The notes under the pieces: model-generated
The model's input: only the letters and a program-made list of their open reading frames with translations
Told to the model about the DNA's origin: nothing
The model's database searches: none
Part shown: piece after piece, positions 36,647 to 48,970 of the stretch
Numbering within the stretch: the first letter of the stretch is position 1
Layout of the letters: every line of letters begins with the position of its first letter
Assembly (NCBI RefSeq): GCF_023910625.1
Contig: NZ_JAAVVW010000002.1
Span: 230,024 to 294,023 of the forward strand
Reading direction: 5' to 3'
Source: Limnohabitans sp.
Lineage (GTDB): Bacteria; Pseudomonadota; Gammaproteobacteria; Burkholderiales; Burkholderiaceae_C
Length of the DNA stretch: 64,000 nt
Position numbers and translations under genes: made by a program

Positions 36647-37597
36647 TCAGATCAGCTGGCCTTGTGGGCTCAGGCCATCGCGCACATGCGGGTACCGCAG
36701 CTTGAGCCGCAGTTCCTGCTTCATGCGCGTGTTGTCCAGGCGCCGGGACTCGCTCATGAAACTCAGCAGCATCAAGGGCAAGGCTGAGCTGGCTTGGTCA
36801 CGCGGCAGGCGGGGCGGTTTGGGCAGGCCGAACAAGCCGGCGGCCAAATCAAAATAATCGCCCATTTTCAGATCGGTGTCGTCGGTGACATTGACCACAC
36901 GCTGGGGTTTACCGCGCCACAGCGCTGCCGCACAAGCGCGCGCCAGGTCGTTGGCATGGATGTGGTTGGTGTAAACATCGTCTTTGGCCACCAGCACCGG
37001 CGTGCCTTTGAGCAAGCGCTCACGGGGTGTGCCGCCTTCTCGGTCGGCCGCGTAGATACCGGGAATGCGCAACACGCTCACCCGCACACCGCTGCGCCCC
37101 AAAAACCGCATCAGGTTTTCCGCATCCACACGGCGCTGGGCGCGTGGCGTGTGGGGATTCACAGTCTGCGTTTCATCCACCCGCTGCCCGCCGCAGTCAC
37201 CGTAAACGCCCGTTGTGGAGCCATACACCAGCGCCAGCGGGGGCGTGCGCAAACGCAAAGCGCGCACCAGCACCAAGCTGCGCGGATCACGCTCGGACGC
37301 GCCCGCACGGTCGGTCGGCGGTGGTGCCAGGTGAATCACACGGTGGGCGATGCCCGCCAAGCGTTGAATGCTCGCGGGATCGTCCAAGTTGCCTTGTAAA
37401 GGCGTGATGCCGCAAGCGCGCAGCAAACGCACGCGATCCGGCGAGGAAGTCAACGCCATCAGGCGAACGCGTTGGCTTTGCGGTGCCCCCAGCTGGCCCG
37501 CCGTGCGCAGCCCCACGTCGCCACAGCCCACGATCAGGACACGCTGGCGACGAAAGCGGGCAGGCAGCGCGCCCAAGGGGGTTTGGTTTGAAGGCAA
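36647..37597 (-). CDS. NAD-dependent epimerase/SDR-like protein (YeeZ type)
   Basis: A 316-residue extended-SDR-type protein with an N-terminal Rossmann motif (VLIVGCGDVGLRTA) and a catalytic-site-like YGSTTGVYGDCGG. A second part has NVTDDTDLKMGDYFDLAAGL. The Tyr-x3-Lys pair is not complete, since no Lys follows the Tyr at the usual distance, so activity is uncertain. It is divergent from the flavin reductase gene with 47 bp between. Confidence 0.8.
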   Translation of the reverse strand: MPSNQTPLGALPARFRRQRVLIVGCGDVGLRTAGQLGAPQSQRVRLMALTSSPDRVRLLRACGITPLQGNLDDPASIQRLAGIAHRVIHLAPPPTDRAGASERDPRSLVLVRALRLRTPPLALVYGSTTGVYGDCGGQRVDETQTVNPHTPRAQRRVDAENLMRFLGRSGVRVSVLRIPGIYAADREGGTPRERLLKGTPVLVAKDDVYTNHIHANDLARACAAALWRGKPQRVVNVTDDTDLKMGDYFDLAAGLFGLPKPPRLPRDQASSALPLMLLSFMSESRRLDNTRMKQELRLKLRYPHVRDGLSPQGQLI

Positions 37598-37644
37598 AAT
37601 CAGGGGTTCCGGGTCGATTGCAACCCCTCAAGGATACCCAAAAG

Positions 37645-38685
37645 ATGAGCTTTCAGATTTCCGTGCAGCCCAGCGGCCGCAGCTTCACCGCCGACACCAA
37701 CGAGACCCTGCTGGCCGCCGGCATTCGCCAGGGCATCGGCCTGCCCTATGGCTGCAAAGACGGCGCCTGCGGTTCGTGCAAATGTAAAAAAGTTTCGGGC
37801 ACTGTGATCCATGGCCCGCACCAGTCCAAAGCCCTGAGTGACGATGAAGAAGCCCAAGGCTTGGTGCTGACTTGCTGCGCCACGGCCCAAAGCGATGTGG
37901 TGCTCGAATCCAAGCAAGTCACCGCTGAAGGTGGCTTACCCGTCAAGAAGATGCCAGTGCGGGTGGTCACTCTGGAAAAGAAGTCACACGACGTGATCGT
38001 GCTGAAACTGCAACTGCCTGCCAACGACGTGATGAAGTTCCACGCCGGTCAGTACATCGAATTTTTGCTGCGCGACGGTTCACGCCGCAGCTACAGCATG
38101 GCGAACGCCCCGCACACCCTCGAAGTGGCCCCGCCCACGGTAGATCTGCACATCCGACACATACCCGGCGGCAAGTTCACCGACCCGGTGTTCACCACCA
38201 TGAAGGAAAAAGACATCCTGCGCGCCGAAGGCCCGTATGGCAGCTTTTACCTGCGCGAGGACAGCAGCAAGCCCATCGTGCTGCTGGCTTCGGGCACCGG
38301 CTTTGCCCCCATCAAGGCGCTGATCGAGCACATGCAGCACCGGGGCATCACCCGGCCCGCCACGCTGTACTGGGGCGGCCGCCGCCCGGCGGACCTGTAC
38401 ATGGCCGACTGGGTGGAGGCCCGTTTGGCCGAGATGCCCAACCTGCGTTATGTGCCCGTGATCTCGAACGCCGAAGCGCAAGACCAATGGACTGGCCGCA
38501 CCGGCTTTGTGCACCAAGCGGTTTTGCAAGACTTTCCGGATTTGTCAGGCCATCAGGTCTATGCCTGCGGCGCGCCCATCGTGGTGGACTCGGCCAAGCG
38601 CGACTACGTGGCCCAAGGCGGTTTGCCCGAAGAGGAGTTCTTCGCCGATTCATTCATCTCCGAGGCTGACAAAGCCAAAGCCTAA
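37645..38685 (+). CDS. 2Fe-2S/FAD oxidoreductase (CDP-6-deoxy-delta-3,4-glucoseen reductase-like)
   Basis: A 346-residue electron-transfer flavoprotein with three modules: a plant-type 2Fe-2S ferredoxin domain (CKDGACGSCKCKK, then LTCC), a ferredoxin-reductase FAD domain (RRSYSMAN) and an NAD domain (LLASGTGFAPIKALIEHM ... VYACGAP). The same order is found in AscD-type reductases and in reductase subunits of ring hydroxylases. No oxygenase or sugar-dehydratase gene is nearby, so the partner is unknown. The start at ATG 37645 (MSFQISVQPSG) fits the ferredoxin fold. Confidence 0.88.
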   Translation: MSFQISVQPSGRSFTADTNETLLAAGIRQGIGLPYGCKDGACGSCKCKKVSGTVIHGPHQSKALSDDEEAQGLVLTCCATAQSDVVLESKQVTAEGGLPVKKMPVRVVTLEKKSHDVIVLKLQLPANDVMKFHAGQYIEFLLRDGSRRSYSMANAPHTLEVAPPTVDLHIRHIPGGKFTDPVFTTMKEKDILRAEGPYGSFYLREDSSKPIVLLASGTGFAPIKALIEHMQHRGITRPATLYWGGRRPADLYMADWVEARLAEMPNLRYVPVISNAEAQDQWTGRTGFVHQAVLQDFPDLSGHQVYACGAPIVVDSAKRDYVAQGGLPEEEFFADSFISEADKAKA

Positions 38686-38708
38686 AACCCCTTTTTCTGG
38701 AGCCCCTC

Positions 38709-39674
38709 ATGACCTTGATCACCCGCCGCCAATTCACTGCTGCCTCAATCGTCCTCTCGGCCCCGGCCTGGGCTCAGGGCAAAACAATCCGCATCATCGT
38801 GCCCTATGCACCGGGTGGCCCCATCGACGTCACGGCGCGCGCCTTGGCCGAGCGCGTGAAAGACAGCCTGGGCACGGTGATCATTGAAAACCGCCCCGGC
38901 GCGGGTGGCAACCTGGGCGCGGACCTGGTGGCAAAAGCCACGCCCGATGGCCTGACGATCGGCATTGCGGCCACGGCCACGCACGCCATCAACCCTTGGC
39001 TGTTTGCCAAAATGCCGTACGACGCCAGCCGCGACTTTGCGCCCATCACGCAAATGCTGCGCGTGCCCAATGTGCTGGTGATGAACGCCGAAACCGCGCA
39101 GCGCCTTAGGATCAACACGCTGGCCGATTTGGTGGCTTATGCCAAGGCCAACCCCGCCAAGCTGAATTTTGGTTCCGGTGGCAACGGCAGCGCGGGACAT
39201 TTGGCGGGCGAGATGTTCAAACGCGCCGCAGGTATTTTTGCGGTGCATATTCCCTACAACGGAGGCAACCCCGCGCAGTTGGCTTTGTTGTCGGGGCAGG
39301 TCGACTTCAACTTTGACAACCTGGCCACGGCTGCGGCCAACATCAAGGCAGGCCGACTCAAAGCCCTGGCCGTCACCACTGCCCAGCGCAGCAATGCCCT
39401 GCCCGATATTGCGAGCATGAGCGAAACCCTGAAAGACTTTTCGATCGACACTTGGTGGGGTCTGGTGGCTCCTGCGGCCACGCCCCGCGATGTGGTGGAA
39501 CGCCTGAACAAGGCGTTTGTGGCTGCGCTGCAAGCCCCAGAAACCAAAACACGCTTTGCCCAACTGATGGCCGAACCCGTGGGCAACACGCCAGAGCAGT
39601 TTGGTGCGTTCATGAAAGCAGAACTGACCCGTTACGAAGGCGTGGTCAAGGCCAGCGGTGCACGGGTGGACTGA
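38709..39674 (+). CDS. Bug-family (TctC) periplasmic solute-binding protein
   Basis: A 321-residue exported binding protein: short twin-Arg-containing signal (TRRQFTAASIVLSAPAWAQG), then IRIIVPYAPGGPIDVTARALAER, IIENRPGAGGNLGADLVAKA and FGSGGNGSAGHLAGEMFK, all Bug/TctC hallmarks. These proteins bind carboxylates or other small molecules. No TctA/TctB membrane genes are adjacent, which is common for the large Bug families in Burkholderiales. It converges with livF. Confidence 0.92.
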   Translation: MTLITRRQFTAASIVLSAPAWAQGKTIRIIVPYAPGGPIDVTARALAERVKDSLGTVIIENRPGAGGNLGADLVAKATPDGLTIGIAATATHAINPWLFAKMPYDASRDFAPITQMLRVPNVLVMNAETAQRLRINTLADLVAYAKANPAKLNFGSGGNGSAGHLAGEMFKRAAGIFAVHIPYNGGNPAQLALLSGQVDFNFDNLATAAANIKAGRLKALAVTTAQRSNALPDIASMSETLKDFSIDTWWGLVAPAATPRDVVERLNKAFVAALQAPETKTRFAQLMAEPVGNTPEQFGAFMKAELTRYEGVVKASGARVD

Positions 39675-40391
<717 letters not shown>

Positions 40392-40392
40392 C

Positions 40393-41178
40393 TCAGTGCC
40401 CTCCCGTGCCCAGATAGGCCTCAATCACTTTTTCATTTTTCTGCACATCGGCGGGCGTGCCTTCGGCAATCTGCTTGCCGTAGTCGAGCACCGTGACACG
40501 GTCACACAAGCCCATGACCAGCTTCACATCGTGTTCGATCAACAAAATGGTCCGGTTGTCTTTGCGGATCTGGTCAATCAATTCGCGCAACTGAATTTTC
40601 TCGGTCGCGTTCATACCGGCTGCAGGCTCATCGAGGGCAATCAGCTGCGGATCAGTGGCCAAGGCGCGGGCGATTTCCAGGCGACGCTGGTCACCATATG
40701 ACAGCGTGCGGGCTTTGTAGTCGGCGTATTTGCCGATGCCCACGTAGTCGAGCAGCTCTTGCGCACGCTGGGCAATCGCAGCCTCTTCGGCCTTGAAGCC
40801 GGGCGTGCGAAAAATCGCCCCCAGCAGACCCGAATGGGTGCGCACATGGCGGCCCACCATCACGTTTTCGAGGGCCGTCATTTCGGCAAACAAGCGGATG
40901 TTCTGGAACGTACGGGCAATGCCCGCCTTGGCCACTTCGTGCACCGCTGTGGGCTGGTAGGGCTTGCCTGCCAGCTCAAAAGTGCCGCTGTCAGGGGTGT
41001 ACAGGCCGGTGATGACGTTGAAAAACGTGGTCTTGCCCGCACCGTTGGGACCGATCAGGCCATAGACCTGACCGCGCTGGATGGTGATGCCCACGTCAGA
41101 AAGGGCCTGCAGGCCGCCGAATTTTTTGGAGATGCCTGAGACGTTGAGAACAGTGTCTTGGTTGGCGGTTGGATTCAT
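40393..41178 (-). CDS. livG: Branched-chain amino acid ABC transporter ATP-binding protein LivG
   Basis: A 261-residue ABC ATPase with Walker A GPNGAGKTTFFNVI, a LivG-type YTPDSGTFELAGKPY insert and IARTFQNIRLFAEMTALENVMVG, signature LSYGDQRRLEIARAL and Walker B LIALDEPAAGMNATE. ATG 41176-41178 (MNPTANQD) is used; one five codons earlier at 41193 would overlap livM. It lies 11 bp after livM. Confidence 0.93.
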   Translation of the reverse strand: MNPTANQDTVLNVSGISKKFGGLQALSDVGITIQRGQVYGLIGPNGAGKTTFFNVITGLYTPDSGTFELAGKPYQPTAVHEVAKAGIARTFQNIRLFAEMTALENVMVGRHVRTHSGLLGAIFRTPGFKAEEAAIAQRAQELLDYVGIGKYADYKARTLSYGDQRRLEIARALATDPQLIALDEPAAGMNATEKIQLRELIDQIRKDNRTILLIEHDVKLVMGLCDRVTVLDYGKQIAEGTPADVQKNEKVIEAYLGTGGH

Positions 41179-41189
41179 GGTCTGCTCCT

Positions 41190-42266
41190 TCATTTCGCCG
41201 TGAGCGATTTGCCGTGCTCAGGCGAAGGCCACAGCCCGCGAGGCCGCATCAACATGATCACGATCATGGCCAGGGCCACCAGCAACTGGCGCAAGATGGC
41301 CGCATCGAGGCGCCCCCCGGTCATCTCCTGCAAGGGGCCGGCCACATAGCGCAGCACTTCGGGCAAAGCCGACAACAAAATGGCCCCCAGAATCACACCA
41401 GGCAAATAGCCCAACCCACCCAAAACCACCATGGCCACGATCATCACCGACTCCATCAAACTGAAGGACTCGGGCGAGATGAAGCCCTGGAACCCAGCAA
41501 ACATCGCGCCTGACACACCCCCAAAAGTGGCGCCCATGCCAAAGGCCAGCAGCTTCAGGTTGCGGGTGTTCAGCCCCATGGCTTTGGCAGCGACTTCGTC
41601 TTCACGGATCGCCATCCAGGCACGGCCAATGCGGGACACCTCCAGACGGTGCGAGATCAAAATCGTCACCAGCACCAGGCTCAGGAACAGGTAGTAGTAA
41701 AGCGAAACCGAGGCGATTTCAAAATCGCCAATCATCAGTTTTTGACCCAGGTTCACACCAAAGATCGAAATGGGATCGATCTGGGACAAGCCCTTGGGGC
41801 CATTGGTGATGTTGACCGGGTGGTCCAAGTTGTTCATGAACACACGGATGATTTCACCAAAACCCAAAGTCACGATGGCCAAATAGTCGCCACGCAATTT
41901 GAGCGTGGGCGCCCCCAGCAGCATGCCGAACAAACCCGCCAAAGCGGCAGCCACAGGCAAGATGAGCCAAATGGGCATGTGCATACCCGTGGGGTAGGCG
42001 GCAGCGATCCACGCAAAGGTGTTGGTCAGATGGGGTGACGACAGCAGGCCGTACATGTAAGCCCCCACCGCGAAAAAAGCCACATAACCCAGGTCAAGCA
42101 GACCCGCGTAGCCCACCACGATGTTCAGCCCAATGGCCAGCAGGATGTAGAGCAATGCCATGTCGGCAATGCGCACCCAAGCGTTGCCAAACATTTGCAG
42201 GATCAGGGGCAAGGCGATGAGCGCTGCGCCGATCAGGATGTACTGAAGTGTCTTGTTGTTTTTCAT
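41190..42266 (-). CDS. livM: Branched-chain amino acid ABC transporter permease LivM
   Basis: A 358-residue inner-membrane permease with about nine or ten hydrophobic helices. The family motif is GLNIVVGYAGLLDLGYVAFFAVGAYMYGLL, and the EAA-like loop that contacts the ATPase is in SRIGRAWMAIREDEVAAKAMGLN. It lies 11 bp after livH and pairs with it to form the channel. Start ATG 42264-42266 (MKNNKTLQY). Confidence 0.93.
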   Translation of the reverse strand: MKNNKTLQYILIGAALIALPLILQMFGNAWVRIADMALLYILLAIGLNIVVGYAGLLDLGYVAFFAVGAYMYGLLSSPHLTNTFAWIAAAYPTGMHMPIWLILPVAAALAGLFGMLLGAPTLKLRGDYLAIVTLGFGEIIRVFMNNLDHPVNITNGPKGLSQIDPISIFGVNLGQKLMIGDFEIASVSLYYYLFLSLVLVTILISHRLEVSRIGRAWMAIREDEVAAKAMGLNTRNLKLLAFGMGATFGGVSGAMFAGFQGFISPESFSLMESVMIVAMVVLGGLGYLPGVILGAILLSALPEVLRYVAGPLQEMTGGRLDAAILRQLLVALAMIVIMLMRPRGLWPSPEHGKSLTAK

Positions 42267-42277
42267 GTTCACCTCCA

Positions 42278-43208
42278 TCAGGCGCGGTCGGCCACACGTT
42301 CACCCATGAGGCCCGAGGGGCGCAGGGTCAACACGATGATCAAAACAATGAACGCAAAAATGTCGGTGTAGTGGCTGCCCAGCACACCCCCAGTCAGGTA
42401 ACCGATGTAGCCCGAACCAATGGCTTCGATCAGGCCCAGCAAAATACCACCAATGACGGCTCCGGCCAGGTTGCCAATGCCGCCAAACACCGCCGCTGTG
42501 AAGGCTTTGAGGCCAGGCAAGAAGCCCATCGCGTGTTGCGCCGTGCCGTAGTTGGACGCGTACATCACACCGGCAATGGCGGCCAACACGGCACCGATCA
42601 CAAAGGTGGCCGAGATGACCATGTCAGGCTTGACGCCCATCAAGGCGGCCACACGCGGGTTCTCGGATGTGGCGCGCATGGCGCGGCCCAAGCGGGTGTA
42701 ATTGACCAGCCACATCAAGATGGCCAAGGACACGGCCGTGACGCCCAAAATCATGATTTGTGTGGGCGTGATCACCACACCACCCATGTTGATGGGCGTG
42801 CTGGACAGCAGTGTGGGGTAAGCCTTGTAATTGGGCTTCCAGATGATCATGGCCAAGGTCTGCAGCAAGATGCTCATGCCAATGGCGGTGATCAGGGGGG
42901 CCAGCTTGGGGCTGTTGCGCAAGGGCCGATAGGCCACTTTTTCAATGGTGAAATTCAGCACAGCAGCAACGATACAAGCGATCAAGGTGGCCAAAATCAA
43001 AATCACCCAGCCCGGGGAACCTAGGCATGCCATCTTGCATCATGCCGATGACAGACCAGCTGGTCAGCGCCCCCACCATCAGCACATCGCCGTGGGCGAA
43101 GTTGATCAAGTTGATGATGCCGTACACCATGGTGTAGCCCAAGGCCACCAGGGCATACATGCTGCCCATGACCAGGCCATTGATGACCTGCTGCAGAAAA
43201 ACGTCCAT
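42278..43208 (-). pseudogene. livH: Branched-chain amino acid ABC permease LivH, split by a one-base frameshift
   Basis: The 5' part (ATG 43206-43208; MDVFLQQVINGLVMGSMYAL, INFAHGDVLMVGA) and the 3' part (SPGWVILILATLIACIVAAVLNFTIEKVAYRPLR...) together make a full LivH of about 309 residues. An extra base near 43020-43025 (minus-strand CCTAGGTTCC) puts them in different frames. The EAA loop (YTRLGRAMRATSENPRVAALMGV) and all other helices are intact. The gene begins the livHMGF unit, with the promoter presumably in the 187 bp upstream. No periplasmic LivK gene is in the cluster. Confidence 0.85.
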
Positions 43209-43395
43209 AAATCACTCCGGGTTTGAACTTGCTCTTGGCAAGTTTTGGCTTCGGTTGTTGTTTGCTCCGGGCTGGGCCTTTTGGTTCTGCCCTAGCTCCA
43301 CCCGTAAAAAATCGCCAGATCAATGTGTTGTCGGGCGGGAGTGGCGGGATTGTAGTGAAAGAAAGTATCTCTCCAGTATTCAATACGCTCGGGAA

Positions 43396-44695
43396 TTACC
43401 CTGCAGCCGCATTTTTCTGTCGCAACTGGGCCAGTTTTTCGGCGATCTTGATTTCCAGCCCTCGCTGCACAGGTCGGTAAAATCCGGGTTCAGCCATCCC
43501 TTCGGGCAGATAACGCTCACCAGCGGCAAAACCATCTTCTTCGTCATGGGTATAGCGGTAACCCTTGCCGTAATCCAACTGTTTCATGAGCTGGGTGGGT
43601 GCATTGCGCAAATGCATGGGGACCGGACGGGTGCCATCTTGTTTGACCCAGGCTTTGGCCTGATTGAAAGCTTTGTAGGCGGCATTCGATTTGGGGGCCA
43701 CCGCCAGATAAATCACACACTGTGCCAGCGTCAACTCGCCCTCGGGGCTGCCCAGTCGTTCGTACACGTCGGCAGCGTCCAGCGCCATGCGCAGGGCACG
43801 CGGGTCGGCCAAGCCAATGTCTTCACTGGCCATGCGGATCAGGCGGCGGGCCATGTAGCGCGGATCCGCCCCCCCGTCGAGCATGCGCACGTAACCAATA
43901 CAGGGCGGCATCCGGGTCTGAGCCCCGCACCGATTTGTGCAGCGCGCTGATGGTGTCGTAGAACTGCTCGCCGCCTTTGTCGTAGCGGCGCATGCGCTCG
44001 CCCAGTACCCGCAGCAACCAAGCGTCGGTCACCGGGTCGATGCTTTCTTGCTGGGCCGCCATGGCCAACGTCTCCAGGGTGTTGAGCAGCCGCCTGGCGT
44101 CGCCATCGGCATAGGCCAGCAAGCGGGCCAGTGCCTCTGGCTCGATGGCGGGAATGGCCTGGATGGCCCGGGCCCGAACCACGATGTGCTGCAAGTCGTC
44201 CTCGGAAAGGGGCTGCAGCACGTACACAGCCGCACGGGAAAGCAAGGCCGAGTTGACCTCAAAAGACGGGTTTTCGGTGGTGGCCCCAATGAAGGTGAAC
44301 AGCCCACTTTCGACATGCGGCAAAAAAGCGTCTTGCTGGCTTTTGTTGAAGCGATGCACCTCGTCTACAAACATGATGGTGCTCTGCGGGTGCAAGCCAG
44401 TGCGGACCGCTTGGGCTTTGTCGACCGCTTCTCGGATGTCCTTGATGCCGCCGAGCACGGCGCTGATGCTCAGGAACTGCGCATCGAACGCATCGGCCAT
44501 GAGACGGGCAATGGTGGTTTTACCGACGCCGGGTGGCCCCCACAAAATGCAGCTATGGGGTTGACCTGATTCAAACGCCAGGCGCAAGGCCATGCCATCA
44601 CCTAACAGGTGCTGCTGACCGATGACCTGGCCCAGACTCTGGGGGCGCAGTCGCTCGGCCAATGGGGCATGGGGTGTGGGCTTGGCGGCTTTCAT
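43396..44695 (-). pseudogene. rarA: Replication-associated recombination protein RarA (MgsA), split by a one-base frameshift
   Basis: RarA is an AAA+ clamp-loader-like ATPase acting at stalled forks. The N-terminal part (from ATG 44693-44695, MKAAKPTPHAPLAERLRP) has Walker A GPPGVGKTT, Walker B MFVDEVHRFNKSQQDAFLP and sensor GATTENPSFEVN. The frame breaks after DPDAALYW: an extra T (GGTTAC where GGTAC is expected) near 43893-43896. The rest (YVRMLDGGADPRYMARRLIRMASEDIGLADPRA ... ) continues in the next frame to 43396. Both halves together give a normal length of about 432 residues. It follows lolA by 16 bp. Confidence 0.87.
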
Positions 44696-44711
44696 CAACA
44701 CCCTGACTGCA

Positions 44712-45398
44712 TCAAGGACGGAGGATGTCGGTGCCCACAGGAGGCTTGAAAACAAACTGACTGGCAGGCAAGACAGGGTTAAGTTGAAAGGCGGAAAAAG
44801 TCAGGACAGACCTCTGTCCCAAATTGTCTTGCACATCGAGCACAGCCAACTCGGGCCCCAAAGGCGAGGCGCGCAGCCCCACCATCACGGCACGAATTTG
44901 ACCATCGGCGGCCAAAGGGGTTGCACGAACCCACTCCAGACCGTCGCGGGCTGGCTCCGGGCTGAACTGGAAATCGGCCTTGAGCGATTGCAAGTCGCTC
45001 CCGGCGGTCAACAAGCCCAAGGGTGTGGTGCCCAGAACTTGCTGTTGCTTGCGGGCCGTGACCTGGTTCAGCTCAATATCGTGCATCCACAATGTCTGAC
45101 CATCGGCCAGCAAGGTTTGCACAAAAGGTTTGCGGTAGTCAAAACGGAATTTGCCCGGCCGTTGAAACTCGAAACTTCCGCTCGATGTCTTGATGCGGGG
45201 CGTTTGACCCACCCGGCTGGGCGAGGTAACAACTTGCGTAAAGTCCGCACGGCCACTGCGAGCGAGTTTGACAAACTGTGCCAACAAATCCACCGCATCG
45301 GCCTGCACAGGCAAAGCCAGCGACAAAACGGTCCATGCGCCCAAGCCTTGCACCCAGCCAGCAAGCCATGTACGGCGGGATAAAAAATGAATCGTCAT
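44712..45398 (-). CDS. lolA: Outer membrane lipoprotein carrier protein LolA
   Basis: LolA carries lipoproteins across the periplasm from LolCDE to LolB. The 228-residue precursor has a signal peptide (GLGAWTVLSLALPVQA) and the LolA fold (RADFTQVVTSPS, SSGSFEFQRPGKFRFDYRKPF, DGQTLWMHDIELNQVT, QFVFKPPVGTDIL). It lies between ftsK (6 bp) and rarA, the usual Burkholderiales order; lolB is at 20.6 kb in this window. Confidence 0.94.
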   Translation of the reverse strand: MTIHFLSRRTWLAGWVQGLGAWTVLSLALPVQADAVDLLAQFVKLARSGRADFTQVVTSPSRVGQTPRIKTSSGSFEFQRPGKFRFDYRKPFVQTLLADGQTLWMHDIELNQVTARKQQQVLGTTPLGLLTAGSDLQSLKADFQFSPEPARDGLEWVRATPLAADGQIRAVMVGLRASPLGPELAVLDVQDNLGQRSVLTFSAFQLNPVLPASQFVFKPPVGTDILRP

Positions 45399-45403
45399 TG
45401 CAG

Positions 45404-47797
45404 TTACTCGGCCCTGGCGGGCACCAAAATTTCGCGCTGACCGCTGCCACTCATAGCGCTGACCAAACCGGCTTTTTCCATGTCTTCCACCAGACGGGCT
45501 GCACGGTTGTAACCAATCTTGAGGTGGCGCTGAACCAATGAGATGCTGGCCTTGCGGTTCTTCAGCACCACTTCCACAGCTTGGTCGTACATCGGGTCTT
45601 TTTCGGCGTTGTCACCCTCGCCCAGCATGCCGCCATCGTCGTCGGTGGTGCCGCCTTCGAGCACACCTTCGATGTAATCGGGCTCACCCTGGCTCTTGAG
45701 GTAATTGACCACGCGGTGCACTTCCTCGTCACTCACAAAAGCGCCATGCACCCGGATCGGGAAACCCGTCCCCGAAGGCATGTACAGCATGTCACCCATG
45801 CCCAACAGGGCTTCGGCCCCCATTTGGTCCAGAATGGTGCGGCTGTCGATCTTGCTGGAGACTTGGAACGCAATGCGGGTCGGAATGTTGGCCTTGATGA
45901 GACCGGTGATCACGTCCACGCTGGGTCGCTGCGTGGCCAAAATCAAATGGATACCCGCCGCACGGGCCTTTTGGGCCAGGCGCGCAATCAACTCTTCGAT
46001 CTTCTTGCCCACCACCATCATAAGGTCGGCCAACTCGTCGATCACCACCACGATGTGCGGAAGGCGCTTGAGCGGCTCGGGATCGTCAGGCGTGAGGCTG
46101 AAGGGGTTGTAGATGAACTCTTCTCGGGCGGTGGCTTCGTCGATTTTCTGGTTGAAGCCCGCCAGATTGCGCACTCCCATCTTGCTCATCAGCTTGTAGC
46201 GCTTTTCCATCTCGGCTACGCACCAGTTCAGCCCGTGCGCCGCCTGACGCATGTCGGTCACCACCGGAGCCAACAGGTGCGGAATGCCTTCATAGACCGA
46301 CATTTCCAGCATCTTGGGATCGATCATCAAGAGGCGCACATCACGCGCTTCTGCCTTGTAGAGCAGCGACAAGATCATGGCATTGATGCCCACCGACTTG
46401 CCCGAGCCTGTGGTACCCGCCACCAGCACGTGGGGCATCTTGGCCAGATCGGCCACCACCGGGTTGCCGATGATGTCTTTGCCCAGACCCATGGTCAGCA
46501 TGGACTTGGCTTCGTGGTAGACCTGCGAGCCCAATATCTCGCTGAGCTTGATCGACTGGCGCTTGGCGTTAGGCAATTCCAGCGCCATGTAATTCTTGCC
46601 TGGAATCGTCTCGATCACCCGGATGGACACCAGGCTGAGCGAGCGCGCTAGATCTTTGGCAAGGTTCACCACCTGCGAGCCCTTGACGCCGGTCGCCGGT
46701 TCGATCTCATAACGCGTGATCACCGGCCCGGGGGCAGCAGCAACGACACGCACTTCCACACCGAAATCCTTGAGCTTTTTCTCGATGAGACGGCTGGTCA
46801 TCTCCAGTGTCTCGGGCGAGACCGTTTCTTGCCTTACCGACAAACTGTCAAGTAAGTCCACCTGCGGTAATTGGCTGTCTGGCAACTCATTGAAGAGGGG
46901 TTTCTGTCGTTCCTTGACCACGCGTTCGCTGGGCGGCACCGCCATGACTCCTGGCTCGATGACCATGGGTGCTGGCGGCTGAGCCACCAAAGGCAAAGGC
47001 TCCAGATCCAACTGCCCATCGGGTGCCAGAACCGGGTCGAGACTCCCATGTGGCTCGATGGCCTGAACAGACAAAGATTTTTCGCGTTCACGCAAGGCCC
47101 TTTGACCCAAGGCCAAGTCCTCTTGTATTTCCCGCTTGACCTGTCTGGATTGAACCAAGCCATCAATTCGCGCACCCAACGACTCGGCTAAATCAACCCA
47201 GGAGAATCGAAAAACCCAAGACGCCCCCAAGAGCACTAGAGCAATGCCCAACAAGGCTGATCCAGTGAAACCGAGCCAGCGCACACCGGCAGAACCGAGC
47301 CAAAAGCCCAGAACACCGCCACTGTGTCCTGGCAAAAATGCCTCAAGGCGATGCAAGCGAGCCCATTCCAAGCTGGCACTCGAGGCCAACAACACCATCA
47401 AACCCATCCAAAAGGTCCACCGGCTTTGCCGCCAGTTCATCCAAGACGGCTCTTTTTCAGAAGGCCCTCGCATCCAGCGGGTCAAACCGACAGACCAAAC
47501 ATGAAGTCCCGCAATCCAGCACCACCAAGCCGAAAAACCGATGCTGAAAAATACCAGATCTGCCAACCACGCCCCACCACGGCCGGCCCCATTGCGCAGA
47601 ACTTGACCGCTGCCCGAAGTGGACCAAGCCGCATCGCCAGGGTGATACGTCCACAAGGCCCAAAACCCCAACAAAAGCAAGGTGCCCCCCAAAAGCAAGC
47701 CGATTTCCTGGGCAAAACGAGACCAGAAAGACGGCAAATCTTCAGACTCAGGCGTTCGGGCCAGTGGATTGATCAAGGTATGGAGTGAATAGTTCAT
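45404..47797 (-). CDS. ftsK: DNA translocase FtsK
   Basis: FtsK anchors at the division septum and pumps DNA toward dif so that XerCD can resolve dimers. The 797-residue protein has four N-terminal membrane helices (about residues 30-210), a linker, Walker [17 protein letters not shown], Walker [18 protein letters not shown] and the C-terminal gamma winged helix ([23 protein letters not shown]) that reads KOPS. The linker is short, in line with Betaproteobacteria. It heads ftsK-lolA-rarA and is divergent from trxB. Confidence 0.95.
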   Translation of the reverse strand: MNYSLHTLINPLARTPESEDLPSFWSRFAQEIGLLLGGTLLLLGFWALWTYHPGDAAWSTSGSGQVLRNGAGRGGAWLADLVFFSIGFSAWWCWIAGLHVWSVGLTRWMRGPSEKEPSWMNWRQSRWTFWMGLMVLLASSASLEWARLHRLEAFLPGHSGGVLGFWLGSAGVRWLGFTGSALLGIALVLLGASWVFRFSWVDLAESLGARIDGLVQSRQVKREIQEDLALGQRALREREKSLSVQAIEPHGSLDPVLAPDGQLDLEPLPLVAQPPAPMVIEPGVMAVPPSERVVKERQKPLFNELPDSQLPQVDLLDSLSVRQETVSPETLEMTSRLIEKKLKDFGVEVRVVAAAPGPVITRYEIEPATGVKGSQVVNLAKDLARSLSLVSIRVIETIPGKNYMALELPNAKRQSIKLSEILGSQVYHEAKSMLTMGLGKDIIGNPVVADLAKMPHVLVAGTTGSGKSVGINAMILSLLYKAEARDVRLLMIDPKMLEMSVYEGIPHLLAPVVTDMRQAAHGLNWCVAEMEKRYKLMSKMGVRNLAGFNQKIDEATAREEFIYNPFSLTPDDPEPLKRLPHIVVVIDELADLMMVVGKKIEELIARLAQKARAAGIHLILATQRPSVDVITGLIKANIPTRIAFQVSSKIDSRTILDQMGAEALLGMGDMLYMPSGTGFPIRVHGAFVSDEEVHRVVNYLKSQGEPDYIEGVLEGGTTDDDGGMLGEGDNAEKDPMYDQAVEVVLKNRKASISLVQRHLKIGYNRAARLVEDMEKAGLVSAMSGSGQREILVPARAE

Positions 47798-47811
47798 GAA
47801 TTAGCCCTTAA

Positions 47812-48918
<1,107 letters not shown>

Positions 48919-48925
48919 ACTTACA

Positions 48926-48959
48926 GCCATTTGGCCATCCGCAAAGCAGGCCAAATGGC
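48926..48959 (+). terminator. Hairpin after trxB
   Basis: A perfect 11-bp stem, GCCATTTGGCC/GGCCAAATGGC, with a 12-nt loop begins 8 bp after the trxB stop. Only GTTTG follows, so it is a weak terminator or an mRNA 3' stabiliser. Confidence 0.6.
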
Positions 48960-48970
48960 GTTTGTGCGCC

